64,000 nt of DNA. Origin: Candidatus Harpocratesius repetitus. Its GTDB lineage: Archaea > Asgardarchaeota > Lokiarchaeia > Sigyniarchaeales > Promethearchaeaceae. Under the pieces are notes generated by a model, which did not search any database, was not told where the DNA came from, and worked only from the letters and a program-made list of their open reading frames with translations. Position numbers and translations under genes: made by a program. This document shows positions 1-9,212 of this stretch, in pieces. The stretch spans positions 4,031,450 to 4,095,449 of the forward strand of contig JAIZWK010000001.1 of assembly GCA_021498095.1 (NCBI GenBank). The letters are read 5' to 3'. Each line of letters starts with the position of its first letter. The stretch's first letter is position 1.

Positions 1-1475
1 AGACGTCGCTTTATTAAAGCCTTTTGGACATTGCGCCAACGTTCACCATGGAGTGGAAAGATAATTAATAGTGAAATAACTAAAAGGATTCCTGCAATAT
101 TGGCAATACTCATTAATACTCTTAATCCTAATTGTAGATTGCCAATATTTTCTCCTTCTTGAACACCTAACACGTAATCACTCCATCCATAGCCAGATAA
201 CACAACCATAATAACTAAAACCACCAATATTGTGGAATATCGGTTTATTAGCGAATTTACGCCATAGAAACTGCCTTGGCGTCGTTTACCGGTTTTGACT
301 TCATCTTCATCAATCACACGTCCAATTAGAATATCAACATAGTACATTGCCCCAGATAGACCAATACCCACAAATGCCATTGCCAAAATAGCCCAATCTT
401 GACTATTGTTATTGAAAAACCAAAATGGAATTAGAGATAAAATCCAAATAGAATCACTAATGATAAAACCGATCCTCATATCAAATTTCTTTCCCATCCA
501 TTCCATCAAAGGAAAAGTGGCGGCAGCAACTAGTAAAGCAACAAGAAGCATGAGTGTAAGGGTAAAATCTCCTTTTTCAATTCCTAAAACCCAGATTCCA
601 TAAAGTGAAATTACAGCAGTTAAAAGTTTAAATACAAACCAATTAAGCATATTGGCAGTGATGAAAATAAGAAATGCTTTATTTTTCATAGTTTCCTTCA
701 ATGATTGCCACATTCCAGGCATTTCTTCTGGTTTTGTCATTTCAGCAGGATCTTCTTTCATACCTAAGTGGAAAAAGAGATAACCCATAACAAGAGTGAT
801 AATTGCAATTAATAATGCAACTTGACGATATTCTATCGGAATTCGTTCAGCGATATCTGGTGGAGTGTTTGTATCTGCTGCCATAGGATTAATTAAGAAT
901 GATGGTAAAGCAAAACCAATTAAAATACCAACAATTGTCATTGTGTTTTTAATTCTATTAGCGCGTCCTCGCTCTCGCTCAGATTTGAACATTTCTGGGA
1001 AAAGTGCAGTTTGATTAGCTGAAAACATAGTATAGAAAAGATCATAAAGACAGATAATAAGAACCATATAAGCAGTGTTCCATCCATCAGATTCAATAGG
1101 AATTGGCCAAAACCGAGGAGGAAAGAATATTAAGAAATTCATCAAAGCGAAAGGTATAAGACTTAAAAGCACCCAAAACCGTCGTCTGCCGAATTTTGAC
1201 TGGGTTCTATCCGATAAAGCCCCAATAATTGGGTCATTAATACTATCCCATACTGCAAATAAAATATAGCTAGGTGCTAACCAAAAAAGATCAATCCCCA
1301 CCACTGCATAATAGAAGGTAAACGCAGCAAATTGAAAGAATTGATGGGACATCTGGTCTGTCAGAGCACCAAAACCGAAAGTCATGGTAGTTGTTGTCGA
1401 ATGAGTATATTCATTGAAATCGTTTTCGTAGGTGCTGAGATATTGCTCATTCGATGTGTTTTCTTTAGTGGTCAT
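1..1475 (-). CDS. GPH-family MFS sugar/cation symporter, 3' end cut by window start
   Basis: Reading the minus strand from an ATG at 1475 gives about 491 residues of a 12-helix transporter that runs off the window edge, probably only 10-20 residues short of its end. The N-terminal part has the glycoside-pentoside-hexuronide (GPH/MelB-like) signatures: GALTDQMSHQ, then AVWDSINDPIIGALSDRT and KFGRRRFW, and a later DEDEVKTGKRRQGSFYG. The family imports sugars or related solutes with a cation; the substrate cannot be told. It is a clear full-length paralogue of the transporter at 7369-8811, with the same motif order and the same C-terminal LHGE(R/K)xRNVQ. GPH family membership is firm, substrate unknown. 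Confidence 0.9.
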   Translation of the reverse strand, partial: MTTKENTSNEQYLSTYENDFNEYTHSTTTTMTFGFGALTDQMSHQFFQFAAFTFYYAVVGIDLFWLAPSYILFAVWDSINDPIIGALSDRTQSKFGRRRFWVLLSLIPFALMNFLIFFPPRFWPIPIESDGWNTAYMVLIICLYDLFYTMFSANQTALFPEMFKSERERGRANRIKNTMTIVGILIGFALPSFLINPMAADTNTPPDIAERIPIEYRQVALLIAIITLVMGYLFFHLGMKEDPAEMTKPEEMPGMWQSLKETMKNKAFLIFITANMLNWFVFKLLTAVISLYGIWVLGIEKGDFTLTLMLLVALLVAAATFPLMEWMGKKFDMRIGFIISDSIWILSLIPFWFFNNNSQDWAILAMAFVGIGLSGAMYYVDILIGRVIDEDEVKTGKRRQGSFYGVNSLINRYSTILVVLVIMVVLSGYGWSDYVLGVQEGENIGNLQLGLRVLMSIANIAGILLVISLLIIFPLHGERWRNVQKALIKRR

Positions 1476-1635
1476 AATTAAATTTCTCCATATCATAAAA
1501 GAATTTGGGAAAGAAGAGACATTTTCAACAAAAATAGATCTAATTAATTAAATATCTCTCTTAGTAAATTTAAACTTGATCACCTCATTTTCACTAAAAA
1601 AAAAGGATGAAGCTGAAAAAAGAAAAGATTATAAT

Positions 1636-2490
1636 TTACATATCTTTTAATAGAAATTCTAAAAATTCTTCAAATTCACTTACACTTATTGGAATTTTTC
1701 TATTTTGCCAACTTTTTTTAATTCGATTTGGGAATTGTTTTTTTACTTTTTGATAAAGAGTTGCGACTATTGGTACTCTCAAATTTGCTTTAGAAAGAAT
1801 TTCAGGGGTTTGAAAAAGCCCACGTAATTTTCCATCAAAGAGAATTTCCCCTGCATGTAATACGATTACCCGTTTGAAAAATGCTGGAATTTGATCAACT
1901 TCATGACTAATCAAAAGTATGGTTTTTCCTTGAGAATGCAAATCAAACAAAATTTTAGTTAAGTCTTGCCGTGTTTTAGGATCTAAATTTGCAAATGGTT
2001 CATCAAACAAATAAATATCTGGGTCCATTGCATAAACTGCTGCGATAGCAACTTTTTTCTTTTCTCCCTGTGATAAATGAAAAACCTTTTTTTCCATAAT
2101 AGATTGAATTCCAATTGCTTCAGCTGCTTTGAAAATCTGTTTTTCTAGTTTGATACCTCGAAATCCCAAATTCCAAGGACCAAATGCCAATTCTTCCTTT
2201 ACTGTAGGTAAAAATAACTGATCATTTGAATTTTGGAATATTAACCCTATCTTTTTTCTAATTCTTTTTTCATTTTTATGATTTATTTCCAAACCTTCTG
2301 CTGTAATTGTTCCAGAGTGACCTGAAACTAAATGAAGTAGATTTAAAAACAACGTGGATTTACCTGAGCCATTTTCACCCAATAAAACAACTGCTTCACC
2401 TTTTTCAACACTAAAGGAAATTGATTTAAGAATAGGGAGATGAGGATGATAAGAAAAACTAACATCACTAAATGAGATTATTTCGGGCAT
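1636..2490 (-). CDS. cbiO: ECF cobalt/nickel transporter ATPase CbiO
   Basis: ABC ATPase of about 284 residues that energises an ECF-type metal importer from the cytoplasmic face. Visible are Walker A GENGSGKS (residues 38-45), Q-loop Q86, signature LSQGE (139-143), Walker B IYLFDEP (159-165) and switch His196 in LLISHE. It is the last gene of a cbiM-cbiN-cbiQ-cbiO run on the minus strand. The ATG at 2490 is preferred over the one at 2502 because the latter overlaps cbiQ and a GGTGAT sequence sits about 9 bases before the former. The C-terminal tail of about 50 residues is lineage-specific. Metal identity (Co versus Ni) cannot be decided from sequence. Confidence 0.93.
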   Translation of the reverse strand: MPEIISFSDVSFSYHPHLPILKSISFSVEKGEAVVLLGENGSGKSTLFLNLLHLVSGHSGTITAEGLEINHKNEKRIRKKIGLIFQNSNDQLFLPTVKEELAFGPWNLGFRGIKLEKQIFKAAEAIGIQSIMEKKVFHLSQGEKKKVAIAAVYAMDPDIYLFDEPFANLDPKTRQDLTKILFDLHSQGKTILLISHEVDQIPAFFKRVIVLHAGEILFDGKLRGLFQTPEILSKANLRVPIVATLYQKVKKQFPNRIKKSWQNRKIPISVSEFEEFLEFLLKDM

Positions 2491-2495
2491 AAATA

Positions 2496-3371
2496 TCACC
2501 AAAAACTGCAGAATTTCGCAAAATTGTGCAGCAAATCACTGAATTGTACAAGAATTGCGATTGTAAAACCACTTCCAGTTAATAATAGATAAACCAGTGT
2601 ACTTTTTGGGTTTATTGAAAATTCTAATAAGGGAAATTCACCATGATATCCTCGAGCAATCATAGCGCGGTGAATAGATGCACCTTGATGTATAGACTGA
2701 AGTAAAAGGTGGCCGAATAAATTTGAAAGATGAATAAAACGCGCCTTAAATGGAAGTTTCTGTAAATGGCGCGTTGCATCAGCTCGTAATAAGGTGACCA
2801 AATTATCAAAAAAGAAAAAGAAATATCGATACGTTAGAATTAAAAGTGAACTAACAATAGATGGAATCCGCATTTGGCGTAGGGCATGAATGATTTGTAT
2901 GAAAGGAGTTGAACAAATAAGAAAGGAAATGATAATTATTGTAGTTAATATCCGTAAAAAGTAATTTACTGCTAATTGTAATCCTTCAATAGTAGTGGTT
3001 ATAGTTAATGAACCAATAGAAAATCGCCACCATTCTGTTCCTGAAGTAAAAAATATAAGAGGAATAGCAATTAAAAATGGATAAATAATCCCTAAAACAA
3101 GCACAAATTTAAAAAATTGGCGGTTATTATTACGAAATCCTATATTAGAAAGAATAATTATAATAGAAAGCCCTAACCAAATACATGCTTTAGTGATTAC
3201 ATTATTAGTTAGAATAATAAAACCAATAGTAACAATTAATTTAATTACAGGAGATACAGCAAAAAAAAAAGAATTACGGGTATGATCAAGTTCATACGCC
3301 AAGTAATTCTGGAATTTTTGATTTATTTGATTAACTAGGGACATTTTTTTTTCAGCATTGAATATATGCAT
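2496..3371 (-). CDS. cbiQ: ECF transporter transmembrane subunit CbiQ
   Basis: Integral membrane coupling (T) subunit of the metal ECF transporter, about 291 residues with five to six hydrophobic helices. The two conserved Ala-Arg-Gly type coupling motifs that dock on the ATPase are recognisable, as LLRADATRH in the middle and IARGYHGEFP near the end. The gene lies between the cbiN-like gene and cbiO with short spacing, which makes one transcript likely. A second possible start is the internal ATG at 3344, which would remove nine residues. Family assignment rests on the coupling motifs plus operon context. Confidence 0.88.
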   Translation of the reverse strand: MHIFNAEKKMSLVNQINQKFQNYLAYELDHTRNSFFFAVSPVIKLIVTIGFIILTNNVITKACIWLGLSIIIILSNIGFRNNNRQFFKFVLVLGIIYPFLIAIPLIFFTSGTEWWRFSIGSLTITTTIEGLQLAVNYFLRILTTIIIISFLICSTPFIQIIHALRQMRIPSIVSSLLILTYRYFFFFFDNLVTLLRADATRHLQKLPFKARFIHLSNLFGHLLLQSIHQGASIHRAMIARGYHGEFPLLEFSINPKSTLVYLLLTGSGFTIAILVQFSDLLHNFAKFCSFW

Positions 3372-3396
3372 ACAGCGATTATAAGGTATTTCGAAC

Positions 3397-3765
3397 TTAA
3401 TTTGTCATAACTTCATTCGAGGTAGATTCTGTTTGATTTTCACCAGTTATATGCTTAATTTTAACCAACTTGAAGATACCAAACATAACCGCTCCAACAA
3501 TAATTGCTCCTATTAGCCCAATTAACCAAGTGTGTATATAAGTATTTTCACTAATTTTAAAGCTATAATCAGGAAAAGGAGCACTTTCATATTCTATGTT
3601 TGAATCTGGTTCATATTCTTCATTATTAGTCAGATCAAACATTACCCGCTCTAATCCATCAGGACCTGCTAAATATAATGGCATCCACAAAAAGGCGCCT
3701 AAAATGACCATTGACCCTCCAAAAAGCATTAAAGCAATTTTGTATTCTCGTTTCATTTTGTTCAA
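3397..3765 (-). CDS. cbiN: CbiN-like small membrane subunit with PDGLE motif
   Basis: Protein of about 120 residues with a hydrophobic helix at each end and a short extracytoplasmic segment between them. The segment starts with the diagnostic GPDGLERV, the PDGLE motif found in CbiN or at the C terminus of CbiM in cobalt/nickel ECF importers, where it assists metal loading. It sits between cbiM and cbiQ. Start choice is uncertain: a TTG at 3765 directly abuts the cbiM stop and lies four bases after GGAG, while an ATG at 3756 lies thirteen bases after it. Confidence 0.85.
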   Translation of the reverse strand: MNKMKREYKIALMLFGGSMVILGAFLWMPLYLAGPDGLERVMFDLTNNEEYEPDSNIEYESAPFPDYSFKISENTYIHTWLIGLIGAIIVGAVMFGIFKLVKIKHITGENQTESTSNEVMTN

Positions 3766-4503
3766 TCAGCTCCAAATAGGGATTTTTTGAATGTTTGGGA
3801 TATATTCAGGAGCATATTTTTTGAAAAACGCCACAACAAATGTTGTTATTAATGCTTCACCTAAACCAATTAAAGCATGATATCCCAACATAAATGGAAC
3901 TGTAAGTGAAATTGGATAAGGAAATGAAGAAGAAATACCAATTTCAAGCCCACAGATCAAAGATGCAGTTAACAAAGAAAAGTACGCTCCAATAAACGCA
4001 CCTATTAATAATCCTCTATCTTGATAAAGACCTTTTTTTACCACTTTTGATTGCAAAGAAGACTCAGAATTTTCAGAACTCTCAGGATGATCTTGAGGAA
4101 TAGGTTTAACCATACGTTTTCGAATCACCCAATATAGGAGATATCCTGGCAATGTAGCAATTGCCATATTAAAGATATTTGCACCTAAGGCAAGAATTCC
4201 GCCATCTGCAAAAATAAAAGCTTGAATGGTCAATATTACTGTCATCATCCAAAATGCAGCAGAAGGTGATATTAATATTGCTAACAAAATGAAACCTAAG
4301 AAATGCCCGCTGGTTCCAGCTGCAATTGGGAAGTTCAACATTTGAAATGCGAATACTACCGCAGTTAAGACTGAGGCAATAGGTGTTAGTTCTCCTTGTA
4401 AAGATTTTCGAACTTTTATTAAGGAATACGCACCATATGCAAAAACAACAATCCATAAAGGGATAAGGATTGTCAGATCCAATAATCCATCTGCAATATG
4501 CAT
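3766..4503 (-). CDS. cbiM: ECF cobalt/nickel transporter substrate-binding membrane protein CbiM
   Basis: Membrane substrate-capture subunit with seven or so helices. The start at 4503 rather than the upstream 4527 is chosen because it makes the N terminus MHIADGLLD; CbiM/NikM proteins use the free amino terminus and His2 to coordinate the metal, so the protein must begin there. Other conserved marks are GTSGHFLG with its His, and the C-terminal GYHALIGLGEALITT. It is the first gene of cbiMNQO. The gene faces away from the acyltransferase at 4712, with a shared 200-base divergent promoter region. The family binds Co2+ or Ni2+. Confidence 0.93.
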   Translation of the reverse strand: MHIADGLLDLTILIPLWIVVFAYGAYSLIKVRKSLQGELTPIASVLTAVVFAFQMLNFPIAAGTSGHFLGFILLAILISPSAAFWMMTVILTIQAFIFADGGILALGANIFNMAIATLPGYLLYWVIRKRMVKPIPQDHPESSENSESSLQSKVVKKGLYQDRGLLIGAFIGAYFSLLTASLICGLEIGISSSFPYPISLTVPFMLGYHALIGLGEALITTFVVAFFKKYAPEYIPNIQKIPIWS

Positions 4504-4629
4504 AAGTAATAAGACAATGAGTATCACAATTTTTAAAATTTTTCATACTCTTGTTAATTAAAAAAAATTTGTATGGGAAAGTTTTAATAATGGTAATTTA
4601 AGCTTTTTTTTATTTGATTAAATAATTAC

Positions 4630-4639
4630 TTATATAAAA
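4630..4639 (+). promoter_or_regulatory. Candidate TATA box for the acyltransferase gene
   Basis: TTATATAAAA lies 72 bases before the ATG at 4712, in the divergent gap between cbiM and the acyltransferase gene. It fits the archaeal TATA consensus and would predict a short leader that contains the GGAAGAAAGG Shine-Dalgarno-like stretch at about 4698-4707. No transcription start is known; in an AT-rich genome such matches occur by chance. Confidence 0.4.
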
Positions 4640-4711
4640 GTGCTTAACAGAATTATAAATGATTTTTATTACTGTATTTGATAATTTGAATTTTTGAGGA
4701 AGAAAGGAACT

Positions 4712-5593
4712 ATGGAAAAAGCAAGCTCAATTGGAGTAAAAATTAAACCAATTTCACGCAGTCATCAATTAATTGATGATTATACAACAGAAGCTAAAAG
4801 TAAAAACCTTATCTGGGCAACTACAGAGTGCGACATCACAGTTATACGAGACATAATGCGAGCTTATACAAAAAAAACAGGTGAAAAAATTAGTTTCACT
4901 GCATTCTTAATCGCTGTAATCGCACATGTAGCAGAACAGCATAAATTTCCGATTAACACACTAAGGAAAGGTCGTAAAAAATTCTATATTTTCGATGATG
5001 TTGATGTAATGACTAATATCGAACGAGTTGTGGATGGGGTTAAAAAACCAACAAATTATACAGTCCGGAAGGCTCAAAACAAAACATTAAAAGAAATTCA
5101 TGATGAAATTCGCACAGCACAACATCAAAAGTCTGCAGGTTTATCAAGTTCAGGCAAAAAGACGGCAAAATTACTAAAAATATTAATTAAAATGCCCCGA
5201 TTTATTCGAAGAATGGTAATTCACAAAATTTTCACCGATCCAATGTTAAAAAAGCAACTTCTTGGAACAATTGGAGTAACATCTGTAGGAATGTTCGGAA
5301 TTGGCATGGGAAAGATGATTCATATTACACCACATACTCTAAGTATGGGTGTTGGGGGAATTGAAAAAATGACTTATGTTTTGGATGATAAAGTAGTAAT
5401 TCGTGAATTTTTAGGAATTACTTTAGCTATGGACCATGCAATTATTGATGGAGGACCCGCAACGAGATTTTTACACGATCTTCGCTATACTATAGAATAC
5501 CGCTGCATTGACCAAGATTGGTGCTTTAAATCACTGGGTTTCACTGATGAAGAACTGCAAGAATTTGCTAAAAATGTTGGTCACAGACGATAA
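4712..5593 (+). CDS. Stand-alone 2-oxoacid dehydrogenase E2-type acyltransferase domain
   Basis: About 293 residues matching the catalytic core of lipoate acyltransferases (chloramphenicol acetyltransferase fold). The active-site motif is DHAIIDGGPATRFL, with catalytic His at about residue 242 and the partner Asp at about 246. There is no lipoyl domain and no peripheral-subunit-binding domain, so it is not a complete E2. The middle part is unusually basic (KSSGKKTAKLLKILIKMPRFIRR spans such a segment). No E1 or E3 gene is nearby. The ATG at 4712 is preferred over a TTG at 4694 because a GGAAGAAAGG ribosome-binding stretch precedes it. The acyl substrate is unknown; similar free-standing proteins are known in archaea and bacteria. 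Confidence 0.8.
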   Translation: MEKASSIGVKIKPISRSHQLIDDYTTEAKSKNLIWATTECDITVIRDIMRAYTKKTGEKISFTAFLIAVIAHVAEQHKFPINTLRKGRKKFYIFDDVDVMTNIERVVDGVKKPTNYTVRKAQNKTLKEIHDEIRTAQHQKSAGLSSSGKKTAKLLKILIKMPRFIRRMVIHKIFTDPMLKKQLLGTIGVTSVGMFGIGMGKMIHITPHTLSMGVGGIEKMTYVLDDKVVIREFLGITLAMDHAIIDGGPATRFLHDLRYTIEYRCIDQDWCFKSLGFTDEELQEFAKNVGHRR

Positions 5594-5749
5594 TGACAAT
5601 AGAATCATAAAAATAATCGATTGATCATACGATTAAAATATAACATTTTTTTTACTAAATTCTTTTGAAAAATACTTGATAATTTTGATGCGAACATTCA
5701 AATACAGCAATTTCTAGTAAAAATCACCGCATTTTATGTAAAATAATTA

Positions 5750-6292
5750 TTGGTGAAAAAAATCTTGAAGAAAATTGTGGTAATAATTGGAAGTATAATT
5801 GTTTTAATCAGCATATTTCTACCTTTCGCTGATATGACACTTGGTTGGTGGGAGCACACCCAAATATTAAAAACATTTTTGGGAGATACAATTACGAAGA
5901 CATACCTCTCTCCTTTTGGAACTCTCTCAAATGATGCAAATACAGATACAACTCAAATTGAGGGTAGTATTTTAATAATTGCTTCAGCGGGAACGATTCT
6001 TGGAGCATTAATAGCAATTATTGGAGGCTTTATGGATAAAAATTTAATTGCATTCTTGGGAGCATTAGTAATTATCTTAGGATTGGCATATTTTGTTTAT
6101 AGTCTTGGCAATATTCCTGAAATTAGAGATCTCTTATATGATGAATCTGCTTCTGCAATTTTTGGTAAAAATTTAGATATATTCATCATTGTTGGAACTG
6201 CAGATCTTAAATGGCGATTAGGAAATGGATTTTTCATTGCTGCTACAGGTGCTTTAGTAACATTTGTTGGAACAATAATTAAAGAAAAATAA
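5750..6292 (+). CDS. Small four-helix membrane protein, unknown function
   Basis: 180 residues with four hydrophobic segments: residues about 7-27, 70-92, 95-117 and 160-177. The first extracytoplasmic loop is long (about 45 residues) and rich in Thr and Asp. No family motif is recognised. The start is either TTG at 5750 or GTG at 5753, both non-ATG. It follows the acyltransferase gene after 156 bases and ends two bases before the convergent hydrolase gene. Confidence 0.7.
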   Translation: MVKKILKKIVVIIGSIIVLISIFLPFADMTLGWWEHTQILKTFLGDTITKTYLSPFGTLSNDANTDTTQIEGSILIIASAGTILGALIAIIGGFMDKNLIAFLGALVIILGLAYFVYSLGNIPEIRDLLYDESASAIFGKNLDIFIIVGTADLKWRLGNGFFIAATGALVTFVGTIIKEK

Positions 6293-6294
6293 AT

Positions 6295-7335
6295 TTATTT
6301 TTTTATAATCTCTTTTTCAAACGGCTTTAATTCCGGCGGTATTTTCACACTTGCATCCACTTGACTATAAAACAGTGCAACTAATCCCATTAAACGCTCA
6401 CGATTCTCTTCACCGGTTTTTAAAAAGAGAAAACGCGCATTTGGGAGTTGAGATGCAATTTTTGGATAATCACTTTGATCATGAATTGCATCATGAGTTC
6501 CATTAACCACAATTACCTCTTGAGAAATTCTATGTAAATTTCCATATAGCTCAAAATTTCTGACTTGATAACCTGCCCTTTTCCATTTCCATAGTTGAGC
6601 CCCATTGATAAAATCAATAGCTCTTTGCTTCTGTACAGGCTCATGCATATTTCTTAGTTTATACCAACGAATTATTGGGCGAAGAAGATAAAATAGCCAT
6701 GTAGGTAATATAGGAGCAATCCATTTTAATACAAATTTAGAAAACCATAATGTATGCATTGGATCTACAGTAATAATTGTGGGAGCTTGAATTGATCTGT
6801 CAATTAGACCCTGCATTATTACTGTAGCACCCCAACAAGGACCCATTAAAACAAAATCTGTGTCGGATAAACCTAAATATTTTAACGCAATTTGGATATC
6901 TTGTGATTTTTGATTCATGGTGAATTGGCTTTTCCAACGATTCATACGGCTACTTTTTTTTTCTCGAGTTTCGATATAATAAAATTCCACTTTTTCATAT
7001 AAAACTTCAAATAAGTCGCGAAATCCAGATGGAATTACTCCCCATCCAGGAATAAAAACTAAAGGTCGAATAGATGTTGGATTTTCAGGACGATAATGCA
7101 AAACCCTTATTTTTCCATGAGGAACTGGAATGTAGATATGTTTTGAAATTGATGGATCCCAAAAATCAGGAACATTCACACGGTGTGTAGATAATAAAAG
7201 ATTTTCAAGACTATTTGCTAATTCGGATGAAATTAAAGTCATTTCTTCAAGTTTTATAGGTTCTATTAATGTTTGAACGGAGATTTTTTGTGAATTCATG
7301 AGTAATACCTTAGTTTGCAGATGAAAAAAACGCAT
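6295..7335 (-). CDS. Alpha/beta-hydrolase-fold protein with unusual active site
   Basis: About 346 residues (334 if the internal ATG at 7299 is used, which removes a hydrophobic N-terminal extension). The fold is suggested by an oxyanion-type FIPGWGV (95-101) and a nucleophile-elbow-like GPCWGA (165-170). The elbow carries Cys167 where a Ser is usual, and the C-terminal region that normally holds the catalytic His reads LKTGEENRERL without a His. The protein may therefore be a non-catalytic or differently acting member (poly-hydroxyalkanoate synthase-like proteins also use Cys, but other PhaC hallmarks are not seen). It lies just downstream of and in line with the transporter at 7369-8811. 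Confidence 0.7.
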   Translation of the reverse strand: MRFFHLQTKVLLMNSQKISVQTLIEPIKLEEMTLISSELANSLENLLLSTHRVNVPDFWDPSISKHIYIPVPHGKIRVLHYRPENPTSIRPLVFIPGWGVIPSGFRDLFEVLYEKVEFYYIETREKKSSRMNRWKSQFTMNQKSQDIQIALKYLGLSDTDFVLMGPCWGATVIMQGLIDRSIQAPTIITVDPMHTLWFSKFVLKWIAPILPTWLFYLLRPIIRWYKLRNMHEPVQKQRAIDFINGAQLWKWKRAGYQVRNFELYGNLHRISQEVIVVNGTHDAIHDQSDYPKIASQLPNARFLFLKTGEENRERLMGLVALFYSQVDASVKIPPELKPFEKEIIKK

Positions 7336-7368
7336 TTGAAAAATTAGAAAAAATAATTTGAAGATAGC

Positions 7369-8811
7369 TCATTCTGAATTTCGAAGTTCAATTTTTCGCT
7401 TCAACTTCAATTGTTCTTGAACATTTCGAAGTTTTTCGCCATGTAAACCATATAGAGACAAAAATACAATTACTAACAACAATCCTACCATTGAAATTGG
7501 AGTCATTAATAACTTCAAACCAAAAATCATATTTTGCTGTTGTTCCAAGGTCGGTTTTACTAAGAAATCCTCCCAACCATAGCCTGTAAGAACAACTGCA
7601 ATAACTACAAAAACCAAAATAGTTGAATATCTATTAATTAATCCATTTATACCGTAAAATGTCCCTGTTCGTCGTTGACCTGATTGTAATTCATCTTCAT
7701 CAACAATATTGCCAATGATCGGTTCAACGAAATACATTGCACCAGAAAGCCCTACTCCTAGGAAAATCATGCAAAATATTGCCCAATATGGTTGATTTTC
7801 CAAGAACCAAAAAGGAATTAATGCAAAAATCCAAAAAATCGAAGATATAATAAAACCATTTCGCCATCCAAATCTTAATCCAATTGATTTCATTAAGGGA
7901 AATGCGGCTGTTGCTGATAAAAAGGCAACTAATAAAATAGCAGAGACTAAAATTCCTCCTTCTGCTATTCCTAAAACAAAAATTGCATATAATGGCACAA
8001 TTGTAGTCAATAGTTTAAATACAAACCATTTAACAAGATTGGCAATGGTAAACATCATAAAATCACGATTAGATAATATATCTCGAATCATTTGGAAAAA
8101 ACTAGGTGAATCTTCAGATTCTGAAGGTTGATGATGAATATTTTCTTGCATCCCCCAACGGAAAAATGTTAATCCTGCTATGATCGTTAGTATTCCAACA
8201 ACAATCCCTGTTAAGATATAACTATCTGTAATAGAAATTAATTCTTCAGTTTCTCCAGTTTGCGGAGTCATTGGTTTAATAAAAATGGTGGGTAAAACGA
8301 AACCGATAATAACACCAACAATGGTCAATACAGATTTCCATAAATTTGCATATCCGCGTTCTTCTTCGGTTTCAAACATATCTGAGAATAAAGCTAATTG
8401 ATTACATGAGAAAATGGTATATATTGCATCATATATCATAATGATAAATAGCATATAAGCAAATTTTACCCAATAACTCCAATGAACACCTACTGTAAAT
8501 AATACAACATTAGAAATTCCAAATGGAATTGTGCTTAATAAAATCCAAAAACCCCTTCGGCCAAATCGGCTTTGTGTCCTATCTGAAATAGGACCAAGCA
8601 ATGGGTCGTTAATTGAATCCCAAATTGCAAACACAATAAATCCAATCATCAAATGATTAATATTTATTTGAACAACAGCATAATAAAATGTAAAAACGAG
8701 AAATGTAAACATTTGATGAGACATTTGGTCTGCAAGAGGACCTAACCCAAAAGCTATTGTTTTAGATTTTGAAATTCGAGTATAACCATTTGTAAGACGT
8801 GCAGTTTCCAT
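7369..8811 (-). CDS. GPH-family MFS sugar/cation symporter
   Basis: 480 residues, 12 predicted helices. GPH signatures are present: GPLADQMSHQ, then FAIWDSINDPLLGPISDRT, RFGRRGFW and the later DEDELQSGQRRTGTFYG. It is a paralogue of the protein at 1-1475. It imports an unknown solute, likely a sugar, glycoside or related compound, with a cation. The hydrolase gene at 6295-7335 follows on the same strand after about 30 bases and may be co-transcribed. The start ATG at 8811 gives the normal N-terminal length for the family. Confidence 0.92.
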   Translation of the reverse strand: METARLTNGYTRISKSKTIAFGLGPLADQMSHQMFTFLVFTFYYAVVQININHLMIGFIVFAIWDSINDPLLGPISDRTQSRFGRRGFWILLSTIPFGISNVVLFTVGVHWSYWVKFAYMLFIIMIYDAIYTIFSCNQLALFSDMFETEEERGYANLWKSVLTIVGVIIGFVLPTIFIKPMTPQTGETEELISITDSYILTGIVVGILTIIAGLTFFRWGMQENIHHQPSESEDSPSFFQMIRDILSNRDFMMFTIANLVKWFVFKLLTTIVPLYAIFVLGIAEGGILVSAILLVAFLSATAAFPLMKSIGLRFGWRNGFIISSIFWIFALIPFWFLENQPYWAIFCMIFLGVGLSGAMYFVEPIIGNIVDEDELQSGQRRTGTFYGINGLINRYSTILVFVVIAVVLTGYGWEDFLVKPTLEQQQNMIFGLKLLMTPISMVGLLLVIVFLSLYGLHGEKLRNVQEQLKLKRKIELRNSE

Positions 8812-9212
8812 AATTTTTTCACAATTTTTATAAAAATTACTAATTGTTATATTAAACGATCTTCTATATAAAATGATTATTAAAATATTAGAAAATTGAT
8901 CGAGATCTCACAAACATTTTATTTAAAAATTAATATTTCAAATTCCCAATTTAGATAATATTTGAATTTTTTGTAAAAATTTCTGAATTCAGTGAAATTA
9001 TTATTTACTCGCACGGAGTTAATCAGAGAGTTAAAAGATCTCAAGATTCATGATTGCATCTAAAAAAAATCTTTAATATTCCCATTTTTCTTTCTATATA
9101 AATTTTGATATAAATAAAAGCATAAGTTATACTATTTTAAATAACTTCTAATTATTTTTTACTTATATAAGAAAGGGATTAATTATAATTAAATAAGATA
9201 CATATCTTTGCT
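8812..9212. other. Divergent intergenic region
   Basis: 400 bases without a credible gene between the minus-strand GPH transporter and the plus-strand AhpD-like gene. It is strongly AT-rich; apart from the candidate TATA element noted separately at its right end I see no RNA gene or clear repeat. Confidence 0.6.
9162..9171 (+). promoter_or_regulatory. Candidate TATA box for the AhpD-like gene
   Basis: CTTATATAAG, a self-complementary TATA-type element, lies about 45 bases before the ATG at 9213, followed by the purine-rich AAAGGGATT. Position and sequence fit an archaeal promoter with a very short leader. Confidence 0.45.

Noticed and set aside
4169..4546. 125-codon minus-strand frame rich in Cys and Phe
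   Set aside because: It lies fully across cbiM in another frame and its Cys/Ser/Phe-rich translation is typical of a shadow.
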